Virus record (IMG/VR): IMGVR_UViG_3300047356_000838
Span: 21,780-85,779 of that record
Length of the DNA: 64,000 nucleotides
Direction: 5' to 3' (one strand)
DNA from: a virus
Shown: piece by piece, positions 16,749 to 24,025 of the stretch
Layout of the letters: each line of letters opens with the position of its first letter
How positions within the stretch are numbered: position 1 is the stretch's first letter
Position numbers and translations under genes: made by a program
The notes under the pieces: generated by a model
What the model saw: only the letters and a program-made list of their open reading frames with translations
What the model was told of the DNA's origin: nothing
Database searches by the model: none

Positions 16749-17556
16749 ATCTCGTTATTAACTCCTGTGTACAAAAATCTTTGTGAAAATAATGAAATGG
16801 TCTAGTTTGTGCATATCCGTTTACACAAAATATCATATCATCTGTTAGTGCCCAACTACAAGCATCCCGCCAATCATCGTTACTAAAATCATTGATATGC
16901 TGCTTCATGTGTGTAAATGTAGGATAATCTAATGTAGGCATATAGTAATCTTCGCTGCCTAATTCAGTTGCAGCAATACTCATAAACACATCTGTATCTG
17001 CAGTGTTGTGTCTACAGTTACTTAGCACACTTAATTTGTATATATCAAAGTTATCAAACACACGTTGACTTGTTTCAAAAAATTGTTTTGTTTCAGCACA
17101 GTGTCTAAAATACATAAAACCATTATAAGCATTGCATAAATTGTTTTCATGCCACATCCGTCTGTGATGTTTATCTTCTACTATTTCACCTCGATAGTTG
17201 CGCACCTGTGTAGTAAAACAAACATTCTTAAGTCTAGCACCTGCCCACCAGTGATCAATATTGCTTGTAATGAGCATGTCACTTTCTACTTTAAATGTTT
17301 CTTTGTAAGGAGTTAAGTCCCATGCACGATTTTCATTTTCAAAAGGATGCATAGTATCAATTTGGATTATCTCGTCAAATACTTTGCGGTGATTGTCTGT
17401 AAGCAAGTCCGCTGTACTAGGATCTACAACAACACAAAAATCATTTATTTTACAATAAGTTTTGACACTCAAAGCAAGCAGATATGCACAATGAAGATAT
17501 TGTTCTCCTTGTGCAAAAGTTAGATATCCTTGCGCTTTATTTTTTTCTATGCGCAT
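16729..17556 (-). CDS. Glycosyltransferase, GT8-like
   Basis: 275 residues. The N-terminal part GYLTFAQGEQYLHCAYLLALSVK, then FCVVVDPSTADLL and VFDEIIQID, has the order seen in GT-A glycosyltransferases such as the GT8/glycogenin-like group: a short strand, a helix with LA.S.(K/R), then a VVVD strand. KVESDMLITSN near residue 93 may supply the acidic metal-binding pair, and NAYNGFMYFRH plus NTADTDVFM are later family-like blocks. It is packed between two other genes with 10- and 20-base overlaps. It probably builds or decorates a glycan in the cytosol; donor and acceptor are unknown. Confidence 0.65.
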   Translation of the reverse strand: MRIEKNKAQGYLTFAQGEQYLHCAYLLALSVKTYCKINDFCVVVDPSTADLLTDNHRKVFDEIIQIDTMHPFENENRAWDLTPYKETFKVESDMLITSNIDHWWAGARLKNVCFTTQVRNYRGEIVEDKHHRRMWHENNLCNAYNGFMYFRHCAETKQFFETSQRVFDNFDIYKLSVLSNCRHNTADTDVFMSIAATELGSEDYYMPTLDYPTFTHMKQHINDFSNDDWRDACSWALTDDMIFCVNGYAQTRPFHYFHKDFCTQELITRYEQRIL

Positions 17557-18308
17557 AGTTTATCCGCTACTTCCAGCAAACTGCGTTTGTTCATTACATG
17601 TAAATCGCCTGTGTAGCGTACAACGTTATGTGATTCTTTGTGTTCATACTTGAGTAGCCAACGCCCATTTGCATAATCCAATACACTGTCACTACTGCTA
17701 AGTGCAGGCAATGCATAGTCAAATGTTGCTGTGTTTGCATATCCGTTGCATATTTGATGTGCAATGCTCATTGCAAAATCATTGCGAAACGGTGCTTTAC
17801 TAAACCCAAACAATTCTGCATAGTAAGCGTAGTTTTCATATACCATACGCCAAGCATCAAATATACGCTTTGCACGTTCCGTTTTTTTAAAATACACAAC
17901 TGTTGCCCAACGCATTTCAAACCAATTCTGCGTCATAAAACGGTCATGTCTAAACACATCATTGCCAGAGACATCCCAACTTGAATTATGGCAAACAAAG
18001 TCGTGATCACACCCAAAATATTTTGCTAGTGCGTCACACTGTACAATATAATCACTGTCAATCAGCAATGTTTCGTTGTATGGACTAAGTTCATAGGCAC
18101 TGTATCTGCCTATGTTGTTCCACTCTGTACCTTCTAGTTCGCCGTTAGGGTAACGAAATGTGCGAAAGTTTTTTTGTGCAGGATCTAGTTTAACTACGGT
18201 ACTAGGTACACCTAAATGCTTTTCTGCTAGTCGTGCGCATGTTTCACTTAGACGTAGATAGTCTAACTGTGCGCTTTCACTGTACAGTATTAGTATGCCT
18301 TTAGACAG
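17547..18308 (-). CDS. Glycosyltransferase, probable CTG start
   Basis: The frame encodes an N-terminal glycosyltransferase pattern (GILILYSESAQLDYLRLSE, ARLAEKHLGVP, YNETLLIDSDYIV with a DSD metal-type motif) well upstream of the first ATG/GTG/TTG candidate at 18068, which would cut the domain in half. Upstream the frame stays open only to a TAA at about 18336, and the only usual-type initiator between is a CTG at 18306-18308, with an AGGGG ribosome-binding site six bases before it. This gives MSKGILILYSE and 253 residues. The gene overlaps the preceding one by 8 bases. Either CTG is used or the true start codon is mutated. Confidence 0.6.
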   Translation of the reverse strand: MSKGILILYSESAQLDYLRLSETCARLAEKHLGVPSTVVKLDPAQKNFRTFRYPNGELEGTEWNNIGRYSAYELSPYNETLLIDSDYIVQCDALAKYFGCDHDFVCHNSSWDVSGNDVFRHDRFMTQNWFEMRWATVVYFKKTERAKRIFDAWRMVYENYAYYAELFGFSKAPFRNDFAMSIAHQICNGYANTATFDYALPALSSSDSVLDYANGRWLLKYEHKESHNVVRYTGDLHVMNKRSLLEVADKLCA

Positions 18309-18645
18309 AGACGTCCCCTGCTTTGCGTTTTGTTTTTAGTTCAGTGTATTCATTGTGCCAATCATTGTGTACTTCATTCCAACGAGCATCACATAGTTTT
18401 ACAAGTTCTACACAGTCAATTTCAATTGGTGTATCATAACTATCTGGTATAATGCATTTAGTGCTTTGTTGAAACAGGCCTGCATTTGCATTTTTCATAT
18501 ACAAATAGTTAAGCAAGGTCATATCTACACGGAATAGCCCACCATTATATGTAACAGTGAGCCGTTGCTGTTGTTGCTCTTTAAGAGTCTGTTTTTGTCG
18601 GTTGAGCTCGAATCTTTCGCGAGCATATGTTTCTAGATTTTCCAT
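18301..18645 (-). CDS. Hypothetical protein at the head of the accessory operon
   Basis: 114 residues from the ATG at 18645 (MENLETYARERFELN). A longer TTG start at 18681 would lie on the -35 box of the promoter at 18653-18681 and is unlikely. The ATG has no ribosome-binding site and lies seven bases past the -10 box, so its mRNA would be essentially leaderless. The protein has a charged, glutamine-rich N-terminal helix (KEQQQQR), then a TVTYNGGLFRVDMTLLNYLY segment. I do not recognise a function. It ends inside the start of the glycosyltransferase gene. Confidence 0.55.
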   Translation of the reverse strand: MENLETYARERFELNRQKQTLKEQQQQRLTVTYNGGLFRVDMTLLNYLYMKNANAGLFQQSTKCIIPDSYDTPIEIDCVELVKLCDARWNEVHNDWHNEYTELKTKRKAGDVSV

Positions 18646-18652
18646 TCTTGAT

Positions 18653-18681
18653 ATTATAACAGGCGCCCAAGCGCCTGTCAA
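18653..18681 (-). promoter_or_regulatory. Perfect sigma70-type promoter for the accessory operon
   Basis: Read on the minus strand: TTGACA (18681-18676), a 17-base spacer, then TATAAT (18658-18653). Both hexamers and the spacing are exact consensus. The spacer is itself almost entirely a palindrome (see the hairpin entry). Transcription should begin about 18646, one base before the ATG of the 114-residue gene. It is the only clear promoter upstream of the long block of overlapping minus-strand genes down to 418. Confidence 0.8.
18659..18678 (-). terminator. Hairpin within promoter spacer, possible terminator or operator
   Basis: A perfect inverted repeat, ACAGGCGC, four-base loop, GCGCCTGT, lies 27 bases beyond the stop of the tail-fibre gene at 18705. 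In late transcripts it would form an 8-bp GC-rich hairpin, followed by UAUAAUAU rather than a clean U-run, so termination is plausible but not certain. In DNA the palindrome occupies the spacer of the promoter at 18653-18681 and could be an operator. Confidence 0.5.
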
Positions 18682-18704
18682 TAGTTAAAATGTTTTTTTA
18701 TATT

Positions 18705-19829
18705 TTAGTGTTTTACACAATCAACTGGTAGTTTGTTGTAGTCTACCATGTAGTAGCCTGCATCGTCTACTAGTAGCGCATCTTCGTACTGTGTGCCTAG
18801 CAAGTCTTGTGCCATAACACCTGACCATGTACCTTGGATACCGTTTGTGTAGTTCCACATGTATGTTTGTAGACCTTCCACAACATCCAACTTTTGAATA
18901 TTTGTCTTAAGTCTAATATCACTACTGTGTGAAACACTACCTGTTACAGTGATTGTACCACCATTGTCCGCAACATAAGTTACATCATGCTTTTCATAAC
19001 CGTATGTCATTCTGTGTGTACCTTCAACCTGATCCTGTACATTGTAGATTGACTTGTTATAACTTGTCTGATCAGCCGCCGCGTCAACCCAGTAACACCT
19101 TGCTTGAACACTAGCACCACTGTCTGCAGTTTGTAATTGCCACTGTACATAGTTTGCAGTATATGGACCTGTGTCCTCATACTGTAGGAACACTGTGAGA
19201 TATGAACTTGTTAAGTCATGATAGCCTGCTGTAGTAGTAAGGTTTGTACTTGCTGATCCTGAACCACCACTCTTGCCTGCTGTTTGTGCATACACATAGT
19301 AAGTACCTGCTTGTACAAGCAAGTTTGCCCATTGGTTACCTTTACTATCACTGCCATGTCCACTTTGTAGACCACTCATACTCAAACGTCCACCTGCGTT
19401 AAAGAAGTAACGTGCTTGGTTTGTACTGCCCCATGCCCACTTGTGAGTAAACGTTAGTGTACCTGTGAATGTTGTTGCACTATCTCTGTTTGTGTTTGCT
19501 ACACTTTGACGAGCTGCAGGTGTAAGTCTGTTTGTATCAATAGTGCCGATGTTTGTTGCTAGTGCTGTGTATGCAGCAATTGTATCACCTGCACTTGGAT
19601 TACTAATTGCAGTAATACTTGAGCCCTGATGAGATGCCATACTGTTCATTCTTGCTAGTAGTGTTGTCCACTGTGCCGCTGTAATTGTTGTGCCGGCACT
19701 GACAGCGGCTACTGTAGTACTTTCTCCGTAACCTCTGTCACCTGAGCCTGTACCCCAAAGTGCGTTTACACTAGTAGCAAAATCATTATAGTGATCATCG
19801 AGTATAGTATCGCCTGAAGTATAAGCCAT
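18705..19829 (-). CDS. Tail fibre with C-terminal S74-type chaperone domain
   Basis: 374 residues. The N-terminus MAYTSGDTILDDHYNDFA is typical of a marine T4-like tail-fibre family. The middle is Thr/Ser/Gly-rich and beta-structured. The C-terminus SDIRLKTNIQKLD...WSGVMAQDLL...DYNKLPVDC is the intramolecular chaperone (peptidase S74) domain, which trimerises fibres and usually cleaves itself off at the Ser of SD.RLK. The protein is part of the virion adhesion apparatus and helps set host range. It is the last gene of the late minus-strand block, 16 bases after the next fibre gene. Confidence 0.82.
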   Translation of the reverse strand: MAYTSGDTILDDHYNDFATSVNALWGTGSGDRGYGESTTVAAVSAGTTITAAQWTTLLARMNSMASHQGSSITAISNPSAGDTIAAYTALATNIGTIDTNRLTPAARQSVANTNRDSATTFTGTLTFTHKWAWGSTNQARYFFNAGGRLSMSGLQSGHGSDSKGNQWANLLVQAGTYYVYAQTAGKSGGSGSASTNLTTTAGYHDLTSSYLTVFLQYEDTGPYTANYVQWQLQTADSGASVQARCYWVDAAADQTSYNKSIYNVQDQVEGTHRMTYGYEKHDVTYVADNGGTITVTGSVSHSSDIRLKTNIQKLDVVEGLQTYMWNYTNGIQGTWSGVMAQDLLGTQYEDALLVDDAGYYMVDYNKLPVDCVKH

Positions 19830-19844
19830 TTAGTTTTTCTCCGA

Positions 19845-21299
19845 TTAGTTAATTGTTACAAAGGCTTCTACAGTGCCTTCTTCCATAGTTGTTTTTGTTT
19901 GGATTGCTCTGCCGATAACATTGAAAGCATTAATTGATTCGTCATCTGATGCAGCTCTTGCCATGCCGTTTCCTGCACTAACAAGTCTATCACCTTTATT
20001 TACCAAGCCTAAAACACGCACTGGAACACGACCTGCTACTGCCACTGGCGCACCGCCATCTTGTGCAGAATTCATTAAGTATGCAGGGCGTGTGCTTACC
20101 ACACCAAACACACTGTCTGAAAGTTCTTCATTTACTGCAGTAATTTCTTCCACACCACCTAGTGCTACTACTGTACCTGGAGCGTAACTGTTATCAGGAC
20201 GGAAGTTTTCCGCCAAGTCAGCATATTCTGCTGCAGTTGCAGTTCCGTTAAATGTTGTTGCAAACACTGTTGCAACTCTGTTGCCACTACTACCAAAGTT
20301 TACTGTGCCACTAACAAGAATGTCTCCTGTCATTGTGCCGCCACTAAGTAATAGTCCGCCACTGCCTGAGACTGCACTGTCAACATATGCTTTAGTTGCA
20401 ACACCTAGGTTATCACTAGGAGCACCTGCTACAAGAACACGGTTTGTTGCACCATCAATGGTCATTGCTGTTGAAACAACACCACCATCGTTAACTTTAA
20501 TAAGAATGTCACCATCACTTGTGGCATTACTAATACTTACATCACTTCCACTTACACCAACTGTTAGGTCACTGTCAACACCAACAACTAGTCCTGTGTC
20601 GTTTAGTACACTAAGTACACCACTTGTTGAATCACTAGCATCACTGCGCAAGTAACTTGCTGCTGCTACGCCACCAAGTGCGTCTGAATCTGTTGCTGTA
20701 CCTACAAACTTGTTGCCTGTAACTGCAGTACTAAGTTGAATACCTGGCTTTACTGTTGCAAATCCTGAGATAGCACTCTGCGGAGTGAATGTTGTATCTT
20801 TGGATACTGTAGCAACTAAAACGTTGTTTGTATAAAGTTTAACAACAACATGATCTGTACTACCACTGTCTGTAACTGTTTCAACAATAGCACCTGATGT
20901 TCCTGTGCCACTTGTAAATGATGGACCAATAGTTGTAAAGTTAGTTCCGTTATATACTTTTAACTGTCCGTTAGTGGTATCCCACCACAAATCACCGGTA
21001 ACACTACCAGTTGGTGTACTTCCACTTGCTGTACTACTACTAACAGTTTTAAATGTTGTTCCTGTATAAACCTTAAGTAGGTTGTTTGTTTTGTCCCACC
21101 ACATTTGACCTGCAACTGGGCTTGCTGGTGCACTAGTGTTACTAAAGTTTTCCAATAGTTTTACTAGGTTCTCGTTAAAGAATTCACCGTAACCAGCATA
21201 GTTCTTACCAATAAGCGTAAGATCTGTGGTTGTATCAATGGTTCCATCTGCTACTGTTGCAAGAATAGTACCGTCGGTTTTGTTAACTGTATAAGCCAT
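19845..21299 (-). CDS. Tail fibre-like virion protein A
   Basis: 484 residues. It contains two copies of a short module (AGQMWWDKTNNLLKVYTG and TGDLWWDTTNGQLKVYNG near residues 63 and 100) found in marine phage structural proteins, then a Ser/Gly/Thr/Val-rich fibre-like middle. The C-terminal 130 residues (AEYADLAENFRPDNSYAPG, then PAYLMNS and GRVPVRVLG) are shared with the fibre at 22029-23993. A candidate late promoter box lies 32 bases upstream of the ATG. It is probably a distal tail component. No enzymatic motif is seen. Confidence 0.7.
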   Translation of the reverse strand: MAYTVNKTDGTILATVADGTIDTTTDLTLIGKNYAGYGEFFNENLVKLLENFSNTSAPASPVAGQMWWDKTNNLLKVYTGTTFKTVSSSTASGSTPTGSVTGDLWWDTTNGQLKVYNGTNFTTIGPSFTSGTGTSGAIVETVTDSGSTDHVVVKLYTNNVLVATVSKDTTFTPQSAISGFATVKPGIQLSTAVTGNKFVGTATDSDALGGVAAASYLRSDASDSTSGVLSVLNDTGLVVGVDSDLTVGVSGSDVSISNATSDGDILIKVNDGGVVSTAMTIDGATNRVLVAGAPSDNLGVATKAYVDSAVSGSGGLLLSGGTMTGDILVSGTVNFGSSGNRVATVFATTFNGTATAAEYADLAENFRPDNSYAPGTVVALGGVEEITAVNEELSDSVFGVVSTRPAYLMNSAQDGGAPVAVAGRVPVRVLGLVNKGDRLVSAGNGMARAASDDESINAFNVIGRAIQTKTTMEEGTVEAFVTIN

Positions 21300-21330
21300 T
21301 TTTATTTGCTCCGCATGTATTCGTTAGTAT

Positions 21331-21338
21331 TATTTATC
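21331..21338 (-). promoter_or_regulatory. Candidate T4-type late promoter box (GATAAATA)
   Basis: On the minus strand GATAAATA, one base off the T4 late consensus TATAAATA, lies 32 bases before the ATG at 21299. It matches the boxes before other late genes in this window, which differ only in the first base. Confidence 0.45.
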
Positions 21339-21358
21339 CACTTTATAAACTTAGTATA

Positions 21359-22024
21359 TTATATGCTACTAAGATTAGTCAGTGTTTGAATTCTAACTGT
21401 GTAATCAATCTGTATAAGTCTGTTTAGACTTTTTTGTACCGGGTGAAAAACAACGTGTGTTAATAGTTTACCCGTGTTAACTGTGCCTGTCCAGCTACGC
21501 AGTCCAAGCTCATCAAATGTGTATGTGTCATTAAAGTTACTGGTGTTGTCAAATGCTGCTTGACTGTTTGGCTCGCCGTAGTCTAACAAACAACTTACAA
21601 CAATATCTGTGTAAATTTGTCCTGCTGTGTGGTTTACACTAAGTTTATTTCTTGCTGTATCTGTGTTCAAACTACTGTTGTCATCTACAACTTTATAGTA
21701 GGTTTGATTATAAAGGTTAGCATTAGCGCCGCTGCTGTTTGCTGGCAAGTATGTAATTACACCTGTTGGATCAACACTGGTGCCACCATTACCAAATGCC
21801 ATTTCATGAACAAACCCTGTGGTCTTGTTTGCAACGCTAAGTGCAAGTGCTTCACTCATGTTCTCATAATGAATAGCGTTGCGCTTGTTCACATAATCTT
21901 CACCTGTCTCGGGATCAAAGATACGAATATGACCTTCCATCATCACACCACTTACGTCTTTAATAGCACTTTCGGGCTGTTGTGGTTGTTCAATATCGTC
22001 TTTGTTCATGTCTTGTTCTTTCAT
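21359..22024 (-). CDS. Virion structural protein, tail fibre-associated
   Basis: 221 residues. After a charged N-terminus comes a block GHIRIFDPETGEDYVNKRN followed by AIHYENMSEALALSVA, FVHEMAFGNGGTSVDPTG and a C-terminal strand-rich segment ending RLIQIDYTVRIQT. I associate this pattern with a conserved structural protein next to tail fibres in marine T4-like phages. It overlaps nothing but starts 4 bases after the stop of the upstream fibre gene, so it belongs to the same late operon. A connector or fibre-attachment role is inference. Confidence 0.55.
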   Translation of the reverse strand: MKEQDMNKDDIEQPQQPESAIKDVSGVMMEGHIRIFDPETGEDYVNKRNAIHYENMSEALALSVANKTTGFVHEMAFGNGGTSVDPTGVITYLPANSSGANANLYNQTYYKVVDDNSSLNTDTARNKLSVNHTAGQIYTDIVVSCLLDYGEPNSQAAFDNTSNFNDTYTFDELGLRSWTGTVNTGKLLTHVVFHPVQKSLNRLIQIDYTVRIQTLTNLSSI

Positions 22025-22028
22025 AGTT

Positions 22029-23993
22029 TTATACCTTAAGTAAACATTCTACATTCTTTTGGGATAAATCGCTATTTGTTTCTAATGCGATTCCAACAAT
22101 TGCGCCTGCACCGTTTGAACTTGCACAGCCATTGTGCGTTGCAAATACAGCCTCACCCTTATTTATGGACCCTACAACACGCACTGGTACACGACCTACT
22201 AGTGCAACTGCCTGTCCATCTGCAGCACTGTTCATCAAGTAAGCAGGAGCAGTTGAAATAACACCTGCTAGATATACTGTGTCAGGTCCTGCTTTTGTAA
22301 TTTCTGCATCGCCACCCACTGTTACTACTGTGCCAGGTGGATATTGTACATCACTTGCATAAATCTCAGCCAAGTCAGCATACTGTGCGCTTGTTGCTAC
22401 ACCTTGGAATTCGGTTGCTGCTATATTACCAATTACTTGTACCTTGCCAGTGCCATTGGGATCTAAATTAATATCATCGTTTGATCTGCTTGTTGAAATA
22501 TTGTTGTCAACAATAGTTAACCCATCTGTAGTAAATGTATCAGCGTCTATAGTGCCACTGCTAGTTAGACTCGTAAGCGTACCTACGCTGGTAATATTTG
22601 TTTGTGCCGCTGTGCTTAGTGTACCTGCTACACTTGTTGCTTCTAGTGTATGCAACTGTAGTGTACTTGCACTGGCGCCACTGATGTCCATTGTAATGTT
22701 GCCAGTGTCTGCGGCTGTGTTTGTTGTTGTGCCTACTACAAACTTATCAGCACTTTCATCAAATATAAATGCAGCATTAGAACCTGTTGTTCCACGCTCC
22801 ATAATAAAGCCCAAATCGTTTGTGTTTGCGCTTGCGCCTAATCCATTTTGTAGTCCAATAAGCGCATCGTCAACTGTTAATGTACTTGTGTTAAGTGTAG
22901 TAGTTGTACCATTAATTGTTAAGTTTCCTGTTACAACTAGATCGCCTCCTGCGCTAAGATCTCCAGTCACTGTTACATCATTGGGTAATCCAATGGTTAC
23001 TGTGTTATCTGTTACTGCAGTGGTTACTTCTGTTGCGGTGCCTGCAAATACTAGTGTGTCTGTGCCAACTGTTACGTTATCTGTTGCGCTGCCGTCACCA
23101 ATTGTTAGTGTTGTACTAAGACTGCTTACACTACCATCTACATATGCTTTGGTTGCTGCATCACCATTGTTAGTTGGAGTTGCTAGGCCAGTAATCTTAC
23201 TACTGCCCATTGCAATAGCGCCACTCATCGTGCCACCAGTAAGTGATAGTTTCAGTGCATCTGCTGTATCAACATATGTTTTAGTTGCAGCATCTTGTGC
23301 GCTTGTTGGATCTCCTAGTCCTGTAATTTTGGCTGTGCCCATTGCAATAGCACCACTCATTGTGCCGCCAGCAAGCGGAAGCATTGTATCAGCATATGCT
23401 TTAGTCGCTGCATGTTGTGCGCTTGTTGGATCTACAACATTAATGATCTTTTGTGTGTTTGCATCAACGTCACCTGCAGGCACCCAAGTAAGTGTGATAT
23501 CGTTTGTGTTTTGCGTTGCTACAATAGGAGCAGTACCGATAATCTTTCTAAACTGTAGATCACTACCGACTTTGCTACTGAATACACTGCTACCACTTGC
23601 ACCTAAGTTGTTACCATTGTTTGCTTCACCGCCGCCTAGACCAGGAGGTGCTGCACTAATCCAACTGTCTCCGTCCCAGGTTAAAACGTGGTTTGTAGTT
23701 GGTGTGCCAGTGTAATCAACATCGAGAACATCTCTTATACTAGCCGCTGCAATACGAGCATCTGCTCTTGCATTTGTGAAGTATAAGTTTGTGTTTTCAG
23801 TAATATTTGCAGTTGTAATAGTAACCCCGTTACTGACTGGACTTACACCGTTAACAGTTTTTACAGCAATCCCATCAAGAGTTGTATGGTTAGATGCATT
23901 GGTATTTACTCGACCATCTAGGTCTGTAAAGTTACCGTCCAACTGATCATGTGTGAGAGCAGTACTTCTACTATTTCTTAATATAATTGCCAT
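22029..23993 (-). CDS. Tail fibre with tandem MSGAIAMG repeats
   Basis: 654 residues. Near residues 195-290 it has three repeats of the type LAGGTMSGAIAMG-x-x-KITGL-x-x-P-T, each followed by AATK(A/T)YVD, a fibre repeat common in T4-like marine phages. A long Thr/Asn-rich beta region (VTVGTDTLVFAGTATEV, SAGGDLVVTGNLTINGT) follows. The C-terminal domain (AQYADLAEIYASDVQYPPG, PAYLMNS, GRVPVRVVG) is paralogous to that of the fibre at 19845-21299. It is probably a trimeric receptor-binding or shaft component. A candidate late promoter lies 20 bases upstream. Confidence 0.75.
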   Translation of the reverse strand: MAIILRNSRSTALTHDQLDGNFTDLDGRVNTNASNHTTLDGIAVKTVNGVSPVSNGVTITTANITENTNLYFTNARADARIAAASIRDVLDVDYTGTPTTNHVLTWDGDSWISAAPPGLGGGEANNGNNLGASGSSVFSSKVGSDLQFRKIIGTAPIVATQNTNDITLTWVPAGDVDANTQKIINVVDPTSAQHAATKAYADTMLPLAGGTMSGAIAMGTAKITGLGDPTSAQDAATKTYVDTADALKLSLTGGTMSGAIAMGSSKITGLATPTNNGDAATKAYVDGSVSSLSTTLTIGDGSATDNVTVGTDTLVFAGTATEVTTAVTDNTVTIGLPNDVTVTGDLSAGGDLVVTGNLTINGTTTTLNTSTLTVDDALIGLQNGLGASANTNDLGFIMERGTTGSNAAFIFDESADKFVVGTTTNTAADTGNITMDISGASASTLQLHTLEATSVAGTLSTAAQTNITSVGTLTSLTSSGTIDADTFTTDGLTIVDNNISTSRSNDDINLDPNGTGKVQVIGNIAATEFQGVATSAQYADLAEIYASDVQYPPGTVVTVGGDAEITKAGPDTVYLAGVISTAPAYLMNSAADGQAVALVGRVPVRVVGSINKGEAVFATHNGCASSNGAGAIVGIALETNSDLSQKNVECLLKV

Positions 23994-24012
23994 TCTTTAA
24001 ACTCCGCTAACA

Positions 24013-24020
24013 TATTTATC
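24013..24020 (-). promoter_or_regulatory. Candidate T4-type late promoter box (GATAAATA)
   Basis: On the minus strand GATAAATA lies 20 bases before the ATG at 23993, between the stop of the giant gene and the fibre gene. It is one base off the T4 late consensus and identical to the box at 21331-21338. Confidence 0.4.
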
Positions 24021-24025
24021 TACCA

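Noticed and set aside
22444-23715. 423-residue open frame on the + strand
   Set aside because: It lies entirely antisense to a tail-fibre gene with clear repeats; its Val/Ser/Pro-rich composition is what the reverse strand of such repeats gives.
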